Below, piece after piece: positions 50,113-59,354 of a stretch of 64,000 bases of DNA (position 1 is its first letter; the number at the start of each line of letters is the position of its first letter). This DNA is from Plastoroseomonas hellenica. GTDB lineage: Bacteria; Pseudomonadota; Alphaproteobacteria; Acetobacterales; Acetobacteraceae. The notes under the pieces are model-generated. The model searched no databases. It saw only the letters and a list, made by a program, of their open reading frames with translations, and had not been told where the DNA came from. The stretch spans positions 1 to 64,000 of the forward strand of contig NZ_JAAGBB010000023.1 of NCBI RefSeq assembly GCF_018129085.1. Reading direction: 5' to 3'. The position numbers and the translations under genes were made by a program.

Positions 50113-51153
50113 TCAGGCCGCCGGAGAGCGGTGCTGCAGGAAGAAGCGCAGCATCTCCCGCGAGGCGTCCGGACCCAGCGGATCGGTGAAGGTGCCGGCA
50201 CTGCTGCCGCCGGACCAGGCGTGCCCGCCGCCATGGACGACCCATTGCTCGAACACCGGCCGTCCGGCTGCATCCAGATGGGTGGTGCGGGTGAAGGCAT
50301 GCCCGCCGTCCGGGGCCCGCCCGCGCTGCACTTCGACGCGGAGGCCGGCGGCCATGCGGGCATCGGCCGCGCCCGCCTGGATGATGACCTGATCGCCATT
50401 GCGCGGATGCACGACACGGTCCCGGTCGGCATGGAAGACGATGGTGGGCAGGATGCGCCGGCCTTCGGCGGGCACCGGGGCGTAGACGCGGCGCGGCACC
50501 GGCGCGCCCCGGCGCATGGCGGCGAGGGCCGAGCCCAGGTCGTGGGCGGCGCCGCAGGCGAGGCCGGAATGCACGCCGATCGCGGCGTAGAGATCGGGGT
50601 AGGCATTGCCCATGATGGCCGCCGCCGCGCCGCCCGCGGACAGCCCCGCGACATAGACCCGGCGCGGATCCACCGCATGGTCGCGGATGATCTGCCGCGT
50701 GATCCCCGCGATCAACCCGGCTTCCCCCTGGTCCCGCCGCTGGTCCGACGGGCTGTACCAGTTCCAGCATTTCTGGGCATTGGCGGCCTGGCTCTGCGCG
50801 GGATAGGCGACCAGGCAGGCGAGCTGCTCCGCGAAGGCGTTCATCCGCGTGCCGGCGGCGAAGTCGTCGGGCGATTGCGTGCAGCCATGCAGCATGACGA
50901 TCAGCGGCATCCGTCGGCCGTGGCCGCGGCTGGGGATATAGAGCTTGTAGTCGCGGTGTCCGGCGCCGCTGCCGTGGCTCTCCGACAGGATGCGGGCGCC
51001 GTCGGGCAGCGTGCCCTCCGATGGCGTGGGCCCGGGAGGGCCGCCGATCCGCAGGCCACCGAGCCGGAGCCGGCCGATCCATCCGCGCGCCACCGTCCCC
51101 GCCAGCAGGCTGAGCCGGGCGAGGCGCGCGCTGCCGGGACGCATGCTGTCCAT
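50113..51153 (-). CDS. PHB depolymerase/LpqC family esterase
   Basis: A 346-residue esterase of the poly(3-hydroxybutyrate) depolymerase family. Catalytic blocks: oxyanion region MLHGCTQSPDDFAAGTRMN, nucleophile elbow VAGLSAGGAAAAIMGN (Ser), acid region HADRDRVV, histidine in HGGGHAWSGGS. NAQKCWNWYSPSDQRRDQGE is typical of the type 1 depolymerases. The N-terminus is not a clean signal peptide; the start at 51153 was preferred over longer frames with no similarity. It may mobilise stored or external polyester. Convergent with the DUF1579-like gene. Confidence 0.86.
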   Translation of the reverse strand: MDSMRPGSARLARLSLLAGTVARGWIGRLRLGGLRIGGPPGPTPSEGTLPDGARILSESHGSGAGHRDYKLYIPSRGHGRRMPLIVMLHGCTQSPDDFAAGTRMNAFAEQLACLVAYPAQSQAANAQKCWNWYSPSDQRRDQGEAGLIAGITRQIIRDHAVDPRRVYVAGLSAGGAAAAIMGNAYPDLYAAIGVHSGLACGAAHDLGSALAAMRRGAPVPRRVYAPVPAEGRRILPTIVFHADRDRVVHPRNGDQVIIQAGAADARMAAGLRVEVQRGRAPDGGHAFTRTTHLDAAGRPVFEQWVVHGGGHAWSGGSSAGTFTDPLGPDASREMLRFFLQHRSPAA

Positions 51154-51428
51154 GTCCACGCCTTCGATCCGTGCTGGCGGGCTGCCGACGCGGCGCCCGT
51201 CCCCCTGGTTCCCATCTGGAATGCATGAAGACGGCGGCGGAGGCGATAGCCCCGGCGAAGCGGATGTGATTGCGGAGCGCCTTCGGCGCCGCACGGAAAG
51301 CGAGGCGGGGTCTGGCGGGCTTCTCCGGACGAGCGCCCGAAGCCTGGCACCCAGTCTTCCGCCGTCCTAGGGTCGCGGGGCCGGCCCTGCTGTCCTGCTC
51401 TGCCTTCCGGCCCGGCGAGAGGGTGATC

Positions 51429-51659
51429 ATGGTCAGCGATGACGACGATCTTGGGGATGCGCGCAGCCGCGAGGCGAACCGGAGCTTCAGGCCCCGGATG
51501 GAGCGTGGCAAATCGGAGAACCCGGCTTTCGCTTATGCGCCCCGTTGGGCGCCAACCGGCAATTGGCGCATGTCGTGGTTCGACCGTGTGGTTGTTGCAT
51601 TCGGGATCGGGATCATTCTGATGGTCCTGGGCATGTGGGCTTTCGGCGCGATCTCCTGA
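51429..51659 (+). CDS. Small C-tail membrane protein, 76 aa
   Basis: A charged N-terminal part (MVSDDDDLGDARSREANRSF) ends in one hydrophobic segment near the C-terminus (WFDRVVVAFGIGIILMVLGM, then WAFGAIS). The cytoplasm-facing N-terminus with a single C-terminal anchor suggests a tail-anchored inner-membrane protein. GAGAGGG lies 6 nt before the start. Unrecognised family, no close operon partner. Confidence 0.55.
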   Translation: MVSDDDDLGDARSREANRSFRPRMERGKSENPAFAYAPRWAPTGNWRMSWFDRVVVAFGIGIILMVLGMWAFGAIS

Positions 51660-51756
51660 CCGCAACGACCGCCGGGCGCTGATTTGCCGTGCAGTATGAC
51701 TCGTATTCGGAACGATAATAGGTTAGCCTCCTCCGGCGATAGCGGCGAGGCGATCC

Positions 51757-52287
51757 ATGTATCTCGACGTTCCCTTCGTCACCCAGCTTGGTATCGGCGG
51801 CAACGCCAACCTGAACGACCCGACGGGCTGCTGGTACGCCAGCGCCTGCATGATCGGGTTCTCCTATGAGGCTGGGCCGCGGCTCGGCGTGCCCGAGCTC
51901 TATTCCCGTCCGATCGTGCAGCCGGATGGCAGCCATGCCATCGGGCACTGGAACATCACCGGCGGCTGGCTCCCGGTCTTCAAGCGCAACGAGCACCTGA
52001 CCGAGCTCGCCGGCGGCATGCCCGCGACCGAGGTAGCGCTCGCGGCGGCGTTGAAGCGCTTCGGGCCCTTCTTCTTCGGCTGGCTCAAGACCGCCAATGG
52101 CAGCACCTATGGCCATGCCTCGGTGATCATCGGCGTCCGCGGCGGCAACGTGATCTACCACGACCCGGAGAACGCACCGCGCAGCGAGGCGGCGATCGCG
52201 ACCTTCACCGGGCGCCTCGCCCCGGGCTGGCCGCTGCTCCGCCGCGACGCACCGGAACTCAGCTACATGGTGCGCCAGATCGCCTGA
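51757..52287 (+). CDS. Papain-like cysteine peptidase (C70/AvrRpt2-like)
   Basis: A 176-residue papain-fold peptidase. Catalytic Cys in NDPTGCWYASACMIGFSYEA, His in TYGHASVIIGV, Asp/Asn in VIYHDPENAP, matching the C70 group that includes the plant-pathogen effector AvrRpt2. No signal peptide. Unlike AvrRpt2 it has no N-terminal processing extension. It may be a secreted or cytoplasmic processing protease; no substrate or secretion genes are adjacent. A -10-like GATAAT lies upstream near 51713. Confidence 0.78.
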   Translation: MYLDVPFVTQLGIGGNANLNDPTGCWYASACMIGFSYEAGPRLGVPELYSRPIVQPDGSHAIGHWNITGGWLPVFKRNEHLTELAGGMPATEVALAAALKRFGPFFFGWLKTANGSTYGHASVIIGVRGGNVIYHDPENAPRSEAAIATFTGRLAPGWPLLRRDAPELSYMVRQIA

Positions 52288-52321
52288 CCGAGGGGCTTGA
52301 TCCAGAGCTCCGACAGCCAGC

Positions 52322-52675
52322 TCAGATGGGCGCGGCAGGGGCCGGCCAGGCCTTGCCGATGGAGGTCAGATCGATCGGGCCGTGGCGCCCTTCCTGCGCA
52401 GCCTCGACATCCCAGGCCTCGACGCTGGCATCGACGCCGATGATCTGCTTGACGCGGTGCATCCGCCTGATCTCGCGCTCACGCGCTTCGGCGCTCGTCC
52501 AGAGATAGAAGGCCGCGAAGCCATCAGGGTCGATCCTCGAGAGCCAGACCTTCTGGAACAGCCCATCGATCGACCGGTAATGGTCCCAGGATTCCTCGGT
52601 GATGTAGCGCCGGAGTTCACCGAGCAGCTCCGGCGGCTTCCCGGCGAGATCCCACTTCAGCAGCAGCGCGAACAT
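52322..52675 (-). CDS. Hypothetical protein, 117 aa (dimeric alpha/beta-barrel-like)
   Basis: Begins MFALLLKWDLAGKPPELLGE; AGGAGG 5 nt upstream fixes the start. The pattern resembles antibiotic-biosynthesis-monooxygenase/YdhR-type ferredoxin-fold dimers (LFQKVWLSRIDPDGFAAFYL), but similarity is only by eye. Convergent with the C70 peptidase gene. Confidence 0.6.
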   Translation of the reverse strand: MFALLLKWDLAGKPPELLGELRRYITEESWDHYRSIDGLFQKVWLSRIDPDGFAAFYLWTSAEAREREIRRMHRVKQIIGVDASVEAWDVEAAQEGRHGPIDLTSIGKAWPAPAAPI

Positions 52676-52886
52676 GCCGACCTCCTGCAGCCTTCCGACC
52701 CCCGCGGCAGACCGGACCGCATCCGGGGCGCCGATCGGCAGGCATCGCGATGACAAGCCGTGCAACCGCGGCGAGGTTCCGTGGTTGCCTCGGAAGGCGA
52801 TCAAACACCCAGGAGAATGTTACCGGCCGGGGCGGCGCTGGCGTCGCGATCCCCCGATCCGCTCCTGGCGAGGGATGGGAGGAAGA

Positions 52887-53363
52887 GTGGACTCGGTGGT
52901 CGATCCCCATGCGATCTCGGATCTCGGGATATTCCTGCGCCTTGGCACGGCGGCGCTGCTCGGCATGGCGCTCGGCCTGGACCGGGAGATGCGCGGCCTC
53001 GCCGCCGGCATCCGGACGCATGGGCTGATCGCGCTGAGCGCTGCCGCCGTGATGGTGTCCGGTCTCCTCCTCTATGCGGCGGTGCGGACAGGACACGGCG
53101 ATGCGGATCCGCTCCGTGTCGCCCAGGGCATCTTCCAGGCGATCGGCTTCATCGGTGCCGGGCTCGTCTTCGCGCGGCATGGCGACGTCCACAACGTGAC
53201 GAGCGCCGCGAGCATCACGCTCGCGACCGCCATCGGAATCGCGGCGGGGGCCGGTCAGTACAAGCTGACCGCGATCGCGACCGGCCTCGGCATCCTGATG
53301 CTGAGCGTGGTGCGCGTGATGGAGCGCCTGATCCCGGGCAGCAGCAAGACCAGGAAGGAATAG
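52887..53363 (+). CDS. MgtC/SapB family membrane protein
   Basis: A 158-residue protein with four to five membrane segments and MgtC motifs GLDREMRGLAAGIRTHGLIA, then ALSAAAVMVSG and GFIGAGLVF. In pathogens and soil bacteria MgtC helps survival at low Mg2+ and modulates ATP synthase. GTG at 52887 follows GGGAGGA closely (4 nt); an ATG at 52875 gives four more residues with a poorer ribosome site. It has the shorter, single-domain form without the C-terminal regulatory domain. Next to the convergent AMACR gene (9 nt). Confidence 0.82.
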   Translation: MDSVVDPHAISDLGIFLRLGTAALLGMALGLDREMRGLAAGIRTHGLIALSAAAVMVSGLLLYAAVRTGHGDADPLRVAQGIFQAIGFIGAGLVFARHGDVHNVTSAASITLATAIGIAAGAGQYKLTAIATGLGILMLSVVRVMERLIPGSSKTRKE

Positions 53364-53372
53364 GGCAGATCC

Positions 53373-54530
53373 TCAGCCGAAGGCCCCTGCGGCGCGGAGC
53401 CGCGCGATCTCCTCGGCCTCCAGCCAGCCCTCCAGCACCGCTTCCGCCTCCGCGGGATCGGCGGCCTGCGGGGGGCTCGGGATGTCCGGCACGGTACGGC
53501 TGAAGCGGGGCGCGGGGGCGGGCTGCACCACGCCATCCACCTCGATATAGGTGCCGCGCGCGCGCATATGCGGATGCCGCGTCGCCTCCTCCATGGTGAG
53601 CACCGGCGCGACGCAGGCATCGGTGCCCTCGAGCAGCGCGCACCAGGCATCGCGCGTGCGGGTCAGGAAGATGGCGGCGAGCCGCGCCCGTGCCTCCGGC
53701 CACCGCGCCCGGTCCGGCTGGGGTGGAAATTCCGCCGCGTCGATGCCGAGGATCCGCAGCAACTCGCCATGGAAGCGGCCTTCGATCGGCGCCACGGAGA
53801 TCCAGCGCCCATCGGCGCAGGCGTAGCAATCATAGAAGGGGGCGCCGGAATCGAGCAGGTTGGTGCCGCGCTCCGGGTTCAGCATTCCGGCCGCGAGCAG
53901 GCCGTGGAAGCCGGTCATCAGATGCGCGGTGCCGTCGACGATGGCGGCATCGACCACCTGGCCCTGGCCGGAGCCGCGCGCTGCGATGATCGCGGCCAGG
54001 ATGCCGAGGGCGAGGTAGAGCGCGCCGCCGGCATAGTCGCCGACCAGGTTGAGCGGCGGCGCCGGCGCCTGACCGGCGCGGCCGATGCTGGCGAGCGCCC
54101 CGGTCAGCGCGATGTAGTTGAGGTCGTGCCCCGCCGCCGGCGCGAGCGGGCCCTGCTGCCCCCAGCCGGTCATGCGGCCGTAGATCAGCCGCGGATTGCG
54201 CGCGAGGCAGTCATCGGGGCCGAGGCCAAGCCGCTCGGTGACGCCGGGTCGGAAGCCTTCGATCAACGCATCCGATCGCGCCACCAGGCGCAGCGTGAGA
54301 TCGCGCGCCTCCGGTCGTTTCAGATCGAGCGCGATGGCCCGGCGCCCGCGAAGCACGGGGTTGTATTGCAGCGGCCGCGGGATACCGAGCTCCGGTGGCT
54401 CGGGACGGTCGATGCGCAGCACCGTCGCGCCGAGATCGGCGAGCAGCATGGCACAGAAGGGTCCAGGGCCGATCCCGGCCAGCTCGAGTATCTTGATTCC
54501 CGCCAGCGGTCCCATGTGCGCTCCATTCAT
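53373..54530 (-). CDS. Alpha-methylacyl-CoA racemase (family III CoA-transferase fold)
   Basis: A 385-residue protein. It follows the CaiB/BaiF fold but has the racemase residues His135 (in [15 protein letters not shown]) and Asp165 ([10 protein letters not shown]). These are the same 30-residue spacing as His126/Asp156 of the characterised mycobacterial racemase, so racemisation is more likely than CoA transfer. It epimerises a 2-methylacyl-CoA so that a dehydrogenase or hydratase can act. Last gene of the acyl-CoA operon, 4 nt after the preceding stop. Confidence 0.86.
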   Translation of the reverse strand: MNGAHMGPLAGIKILELAGIGPGPFCAMLLADLGATVLRIDRPEPPELGIPRPLQYNPVLRGRRAIALDLKRPEARDLTLRLVARSDALIEGFRPGVTERLGLGPDDCLARNPRLIYGRMTGWGQQGPLAPAAGHDLNYIALTGALASIGRAGQAPAPPLNLVGDYAGGALYLALGILAAIIAARGSGQGQVVDAAIVDGTAHLMTGFHGLLAAGMLNPERGTNLLDSGAPFYDCYACADGRWISVAPIEGRFHGELLRILGIDAAEFPPQPDRARWPEARARLAAIFLTRTRDAWCALLEGTDACVAPVLTMEEATRHPHMRARGTYIEVDGVVQPAPAPRFSRTVPDIPSPPQAADPAEAEAVLEGWLEAEEIARLRAAGAFG

Positions 54531-54534
54531 TCCG

Positions 54535-55764
54535 TCAGGTGGCGTCTGCCGGCAGGATCAGCGCACCGCAGGCCGCCAGCGCGTCGATCTCCGCCTCGCT
54601 GAAGCCGGCTTCGGCCAGCACCGCGCGCCCGTCCTGGCCGAGCGCCGGCGCGGGGCCGGTGATCTGCCCGGGGGTGCGGGAGAACCAAGCGGGCATGCCC
54701 GGGAAACGCACCTTGCCGAAGGCGGTCTCCTGCTCGATGAAGAAGCCGACCGCCTCCAGATGCGGGTCGCGCAGCAGGTCCGCGGTCTCGTTCACCGGTG
54801 CGGCCGGGATCTCCGCCGCGGTGCAGCGCGCCAGCCAATCGGCGGTCGTGCGGTCGAGCAGCGTCTCCGCGAGATGCCCATAGACCTCACTGACATGCGG
54901 CGCGCGGTCCTTCAGCGTCGCGTAGCGCGGGTCACGCATCCAGGCCGGCTGCCCGGCCGCCTCGTAGAAGGCGCGCCATTGCTTGTCGGTGTAGACCAGC
55001 ATCGCGATCCAGCCATCCGCGGTACGGTAGGGGCGGCGGTTGGGGGAGGCCGCGCGGCCATAGACCGGCTCGCCCTTCGGCGGATCAAAGAGCGCGCCGT
55101 TGATGTGGTCGGTCAGCACGAAATTGGCCATGGTCTCGAACATGCCGACCTCGATCTCCTGCCCCTCACCGGTGCGAGCGCGGTGCAGCAGCGCCATCAG
55201 CACGGCGTAGAGCGCGGTGAGGCCGGAGACCTTGTCCGCCACCAATGTCGCGGAATAGGAGGGCGTGCCGAGCATCCGCCCCTGCAGCGACGCCATGCCG
55301 GACATTGCCTGGATGGTGTCGTCATAGGCCGGCCCCTTGGCATAGGGGCCGCGGCGCGAGAAGCCGTAGACATTGGCATAGATGATGCGCGGATTGACCG
55401 CGGCGAGATCGGCATAGGTCAGGCCGAGCCGCGCCATGGCATCCGCGCGCATGGCGTGGATGAAGACATCGGCACGCGCCGCCAGGCGCAGCAGCGCGGC
55501 GCGGCCTTCCTCCCGCTTCAGGTCCAGCGCCAGGCCGCGCTTGCCGCGGTTGAGGTTGTAGAACATCGCCCCGAGCCCAGGCGCGGGGGAGACCGGTAGT
55601 TGCCGCGTGGTGTCGCCCTCCGGCCCTTCCACCTTGATCACCTCGGCGCCGTGATCGGCCAGGATCTGCGTGCAGAAGGGGCCCATCAGCACCGCGGTCA
55701 GGTCCAGCACGCGGATGCCCGCGAGCGTGCCATGGCTGGCCCTGGTCTGCGTGGCGTCCTGCAT
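54535..55764 (-). CDS. CaiB/BaiF (family III) CoA-transferase
   Basis: A 409-residue CoA-transferase with [53 protein letters not shown] and the likely catalytic Asp in [11 protein letters not shown]. Activates a carboxylate by taking CoA from another thioester. Its ATG overlaps the family I transferase stop by 1 nt (TGATG at 55764). Two CoA-transferases of different families in one operon may act on two acids or at two steps. Confidence 0.87.
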   Translation of the reverse strand: MQDATQTRASHGTLAGIRVLDLTAVLMGPFCTQILADHGAEVIKVEGPEGDTTRQLPVSPAPGLGAMFYNLNRGKRGLALDLKREEGRAALLRLAARADVFIHAMRADAMARLGLTYADLAAVNPRIIYANVYGFSRRGPYAKGPAYDDTIQAMSGMASLQGRMLGTPSYSATLVADKVSGLTALYAVLMALLHRARTGEGQEIEVGMFETMANFVLTDHINGALFDPPKGEPVYGRAASPNRRPYRTADGWIAMLVYTDKQWRAFYEAAGQPAWMRDPRYATLKDRAPHVSEVYGHLAETLLDRTTADWLARCTAAEIPAAPVNETADLLRDPHLEAVGFFIEQETAFGKVRFPGMPAWFSRTPGQITGPAPALGQDGRAVLAEAGFSEAEIDALAACGALILPADAT

Positions 55765-57029
55765 CAACCCGCTCCCTCTTCCCGCGCGGCGCGCTCCAGC
55801 CCTTCGCGCGCCGCCGGGGCTGCAATGGCGATGAGGCGCCGGCGGCGTTCCGTCAAGCCGCAGCCCCGCAGATCGGCGCTGCCATGCTCGGTCACCACGA
55901 GGTCGACATCGGCGCGTGGCGTGGTCACCGGGCCGGAGAGCCGCGCGACGATGCGGCTTGCGCCGGTCGAGGCCACGGCGGGCAGGGCAATGATCGAGCA
56001 GCCGCCGGGCGAGCGGGAGGCGGCGCGCGCGAAATCCGCTTGGCCGCCGATGCCGCCGAGGATCGTCCGGCCCGCCTGCTCGGCATTGACCTGGCCGGTC
56101 AGATCGACCTCGAGCGCGGTGTTCACCGCGACCAGCTTCGGCAATTGCCCGAGCACTGCATCGGCATGGGTATAGCCACAGGGGCGCAGCAGCACCGCGG
56201 GATTGCGATGCGCGAAAGCATAGAGCCTTTCGCTGCCGATCAGGGTGGTGGTGACGCTGCATCCTGGATCGATCGGCTTCCGGGCATTGGTCAGTACGCC
56301 GCATTCGATCAGGCGCATCGCGGCATCGCCGAGAATGCCGGAATGCAGCCCGAGGTCGCGGTGGTGGGTCAGCCCATCCAGGATCGCTTCCGGCAATTCG
56401 CCGAGGCCGATCTGGATCGTGCTGCCATCCGCGACGAAGGCTGCGACATGCCGGGCGATGGCGCGGCCGGCGGCACCGATCCTGGGCGGCGGCGCGGCAT
56501 AGGGCGCGCGATCGGTCTCCAGCACCGCATCCAGCCGTGATGCCGGAACAGCGTCATGGCCAAAGGTGAAGGGGATGCGCGGGCTCACCTCCGCGATCAC
56601 GGTGCGCGCGGCGCCGATCGCGGCATCCATGTAGTCGACCGCGCAGCCGAGGCTGTGGGTGCCGTCCGGCCCTGCCGGGCTCAGCATCAGCAGCGCGACG
56701 TCGCAGCGGATGCGGCCGGATGCCAGCAGCCGGCCGACCTGGCCGCCATGCAGGGGCAGCACCTCCAGCACGCCCGCATTCGCGAGCGCGCGCGTGGTGC
56801 CGAGGCCGCCGAGGCCCTGCATGCGGAACTGGTCGGCATGCTCCGGCCGCAGCGCGTGCCCGAGGCCGGTGCCGAGGAAGACCGAGAGCGGGCCAAGCGC
56901 GGCCCGCTGCGCCACCAGGGCTTCCACCAGCGACGGCGGCTCACCCGTCACCTGGCCCCATAGGACGTGGTCGCCCGGCCGCACCAGGTCAGCGAGATCG
57001 GGGGCCGCCGGGTCGAGCCGGCGCGGCAC
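55764..57029 (-). CDS. Acetyl-CoA hydrolase/4-hydroxybutyrate CoA-transferase family protein
   Basis: A 421-residue family I-type CoA-transferase starting at GTG, directly after the acyl-CoA dehydrogenase stop. Recognisable blocks: TIQIGLGELPEAILDGL, LHSGILGDAAMRLIECG, NTALEVDLTGQVNAEQAG (probable active-site Glu), GGIGGQADFARAA, VVTEHGSADLRGCGL. Relatives include itaconate CoA-transferase (RipA) and 4-hydroxybutyrate CoA-transferase. In this cluster it probably activates a C4-C5 dicarboxylate with acetyl- or succinyl-CoA (inference). Confidence 0.86.
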   Translation of the reverse strand: MPRRLDPAAPDLADLVRPGDHVLWGQVTGEPPSLVEALVAQRAALGPLSVFLGTGLGHALRPEHADQFRMQGLGGLGTTRALANAGVLEVLPLHGGQVGRLLASGRIRCDVALLMLSPAGPDGTHSLGCAVDYMDAAIGAARTVIAEVSPRIPFTFGHDAVPASRLDAVLETDRAPYAAPPPRIGAAGRAIARHVAAFVADGSTIQIGLGELPEAILDGLTHHRDLGLHSGILGDAAMRLIECGVLTNARKPIDPGCSVTTTLIGSERLYAFAHRNPAVLLRPCGYTHADAVLGQLPKLVAVNTALEVDLTGQVNAEQAGRTILGGIGGQADFARAASRSPGGCSIIALPAVASTGASRIVARLSGPVTTPRADVDLVVTEHGSADLRGCGLTERRRRLIAIAAPAAREGLERAAREEGAG

Positions 57030-58196
57030 CTAATAGGACTTCGGCAGGCCGAGCACACGCTCGGCGATGAAGCTCAGGATCAGCTCGCGGCTGACCGGTG
57101 CGATGCGCGGGATAAGGCTTTCCCGGAGGTAGCGCTCGACATGGTATTCCTGGGCATAGCCCATGCCGCCATGCGTCATGACAGCGGTCTCGGCGGCGGT
57201 GAAGCCGGCCTCGGCCGCCAGGTATTTGGCGGCATTCGCTTCGGCGCCGCATTCGCGGCCGGTGTCGTAGAGCGAAGCCGCCTTCATCACCATCAGGTCG
57301 GCGGCCTGAAGATGTGCCCAGCAGCGCGCGAGCGGATGCTGGATGCCTTGGTTCTGCCCAATGGCGCGGCCGAAGACGCGGCGTTCCCTGGCGTAGTCGG
57401 TCGCCTTCGTCAGCGCCGCGCGGCCGATGCCGACGGCCTCGGCGGCGATCAGGATGCGCTCGGGGTTCATGCCATGCAGGATGTAGCGGAAGCCCTTGCC
57501 TTCCTCGCCGATGCGGTCCTCGGCCGGGATTTCCACCCCGTCGAAGAACACCATGTTCGAATCCACCGCATGGCGACCCATCTTCTCGATCAGCCGCACC
57601 TCGACCTTGCTGCGGTCGAGATCGGTGTAGAAGAGGGAGAGGCCGTCGGTCTTGCGCTTCACCTGGTCGAGCGGCGTGGTGCGCGCCAGCAGCAGCATCT
57701 TGTTGGCGACCTGCGCCGTGCTGATCCACATCTTCTGGCCGTTCACGACGTAGCGGTCGCCCTGCCGCTCGGCGCGCGTCTTGAGCTCCGTGGTGTTGAG
57801 GCCGACATCGGGTTCGGTCACCGCGAAGCAGGGCTTGTCCCGGCCCGCGATCAGGGGCGGCAAGGCGCGCCGCTTCTGCGCCTCCGTCCCGAACACCACC
57901 ACGGGGTTGAGCCCGAAGATGTTCATGTGGATGGCGGAAGCGCCGCTCATGCAGGCGCCGCTTTCGGCCACCGCCTGCATCATGACAGCGGCTTCGGTGA
58001 TGCCGAGGCCGGCGCCGCCATAGGCTTCCGGCATCGCGATGCCGAGCCAGCCGCCCTCGGCCACCGCCGCGTGGAACTCCTCGGGGAAGCTCGCCTCGCG
58101 TTCCTTGCGCAGCCAGTACGCGTCACCGAAGCCGGCGCAGAGCCGGAGGATCTGCTCACGGATATCGGCCTGCTCGGGCGTCAGCGAGAAGTCCAA
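57030..58196 (-). CDS. Acyl-CoA dehydrogenase
   Basis: A 388-residue flavoprotein with the ACAD order: helical N-domain, CFAVTEPDVGLNTTELKTRA flavin loop, NGQKMWISTAQVANKM, C-terminal RRVFGRAIGQNQGIQHPLAR and MTHGGMGYAQEYHVERYLRE. The usual catalytic Glu region precedes YLRE. The start is TTG at 58196: the protein begins at DFSLTPEQADIREQ, and the strong site GGAGGAG sits 6 nt upstream, while an ATG at 58256 adds 20 unmatched residues. It desaturates an acyl-CoA, possibly methylsuccinyl- or branched-chain type. First gene of the minus-strand operon, divergent from the Bug/IclR arm. Confidence 0.88.
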   Translation of the reverse strand: MDFSLTPEQADIREQILRLCAGFGDAYWLRKEREASFPEEFHAAVAEGGWLGIAMPEAYGGAGLGITEAAVMMQAVAESGACMSGASAIHMNIFGLNPVVVFGTEAQKRRALPPLIAGRDKPCFAVTEPDVGLNTTELKTRAERQGDRYVVNGQKMWISTAQVANKMLLLARTTPLDQVKRKTDGLSLFYTDLDRSKVEVRLIEKMGRHAVDSNMVFFDGVEIPAEDRIGEEGKGFRYILHGMNPERILIAAEAVGIGRAALTKATDYARERRVFGRAIGQNQGIQHPLARCWAHLQAADLMVMKAASLYDTGRECGAEANAAKYLAAEAGFTAAETAVMTHGGMGYAQEYHVERYLRESLIPRIAPVSRELILSFIAERVLGLPKSY

Positions 58197-58308
58197 CCTC
58201 GTCTCCTCCGTCGCCGGTCCGCCGGCTGTGCCTCGATGGCCAGCATGCCGATCCACCGCTGCCTGTCAATCTCCGCATTGACGGCGGTGTTCGTATTTGC
58301 AAGCCTAT

Positions 58309-58324
58309 GTTCGAATATTCGAAC
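58309..58324. promoter_or_regulatory. Perfect 16-bp palindrome in the divergent promoter
   Basis: GTTCGAATATTCGAAC is unbroken and lies 31 nt before the Bug start and ~110 nt before the acyl-CoA dehydrogenase start. It is the only strong symmetry in the divergent region. Likely operator of the IclR regulator encoded at 59351, or of another regulator of the cluster. Confidence 0.6.
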
Positions 58325-58355
58325 GGCACCAAGGCCGCACGTAAGGAGGCAATCC

Positions 58356-59354
58356 ATGTCCAGGCACGAGGGTGAGTTCGGGAACACATGGCTGCGGACG
58401 CTGCCCCGGCGCGCGGCCCTCGCCGCGCCGGCGCTGCTGCTGGCGGGGCGTGCGGCGCGCGCCGATTGGCCGATGCGGCCGATCCGCCTGATCGTCGCCT
58501 TTCCCGCGGGCAGTGCGACCGATGTGCTGGCGCGCGTGCTGTCGGAGCCGCTGTCGCAGGAGCTCGGCCGTCCCGTCGTTGTCGATAACCGCGCCGGCGG
58601 CAACGGCATCATCGGCACCCAGGCCGCGGTGCAGGCGGTACCGGACGGCTATACCTTCGTCGTCATCAGTACGAGCGCGGCCTCGATCAATCCGCACACG
58701 CTCCGGCAGATGCCCTTCGATCCCGTGCGCGACCTCGTGCATGTCGGCGCGCTGGCCGAGGCGCCCTACATGTTCGTGGTGCCGCCCGGGGCACCCGACA
58801 CCGATCTCGGCGGCTTCTTCCAACGCGCGCGGCAGCGCCCGGGCGGGCTGACCTACAGCCACGGCAATGCCAGCAGCATGATCATGACGGAGGTGCTGGC
58901 GCGCGGCGCCGGCGCGCAACTCACGGCCGTGCCCTATCGCGGTGGCGCGGAAGCGCTGACCGATGTCGCGGCCGGGCGCATCGACTGCACCTTCACCGAT
59001 ATGGCGAATGGCGTGACGCAATCCCAGACCGGGCGCGTCCGTGCGCTGGCGCATTCGGGCAAGGACCCGACGCCGCTGGCGCCGGGCCTGCCTGCGGCGG
59101 CGAGCGTGGTGCCCGGCTATGACATCAAGGTCTGGTTCGGCATCTCCGCCCCGGCCGCGACGCCGGTGCCGATCGTCGCCCGCGCCAACCAGGCGATCAA
59201 CGCCGTGCTGCAGCAGACGGGCGTGGTGGACCGGCTCCGCCAGCTCGGCTTCCTGCCGTTCCGCCAGACGCCGGAGCAGTTCGGGCAATATCTGCGCGAG
59301 CAGCTCCGGGTCTGGGGCGAGCATGTGCGCGTCGCCGGCGTCGAGCCGCAATGA
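58356..59354 (+). CDS. Bug/TctC family periplasmic binding protein
   Basis: A 332-residue receptor with a twin-arginine-like signal (LRTLPRRAALAAPALLLAG, then RAARA|DW) and blocks RPIRLIVAFPAGSATDVLAR, PVVVDNRAGGNGIIGT, a DGYTFVV turn and TAVPYRGGAEALTDV. GTAAGGAGG precedes the start. It heads the plus-strand arm of the acyl-CoA cluster and should bind the carboxylate the cluster degrades. Confidence 0.88.
   Translation: MSRHEGEFGNTWLRTLPRRAALAAPALLLAGRAARADWPMRPIRLIVAFPAGSATDVLARVLSEPLSQELGRPVVVDNRAGGNGIIGTQAAVQAVPDGYTFVVISTSAASINPHTLRQMPFDPVRDLVHVGALAEAPYMFVVPPGAPDTDLGGFFQRARQRPGGLTYSHGNASSMIMTEVLARGAGAQLTAVPYRGGAEALTDVAAGRIDCTFTDMANGVTQSQTGRVRALAHSGKDPTPLAPGLPAAASVVPGYDIKVWFGISAPAATPVPIVARANQAINAVLQQTGVVDRLRQLGFLPFRQTPEQFGQYLREQLRVWGEHVRVAGVEPQ

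Noticed and set aside
53373-54530. Third CoA-transferase instead of a racemase
   Set aside because: His135 and Asp165 with the 30-residue spacing of the characterised racemase favour alpha-methylacyl-CoA racemase.
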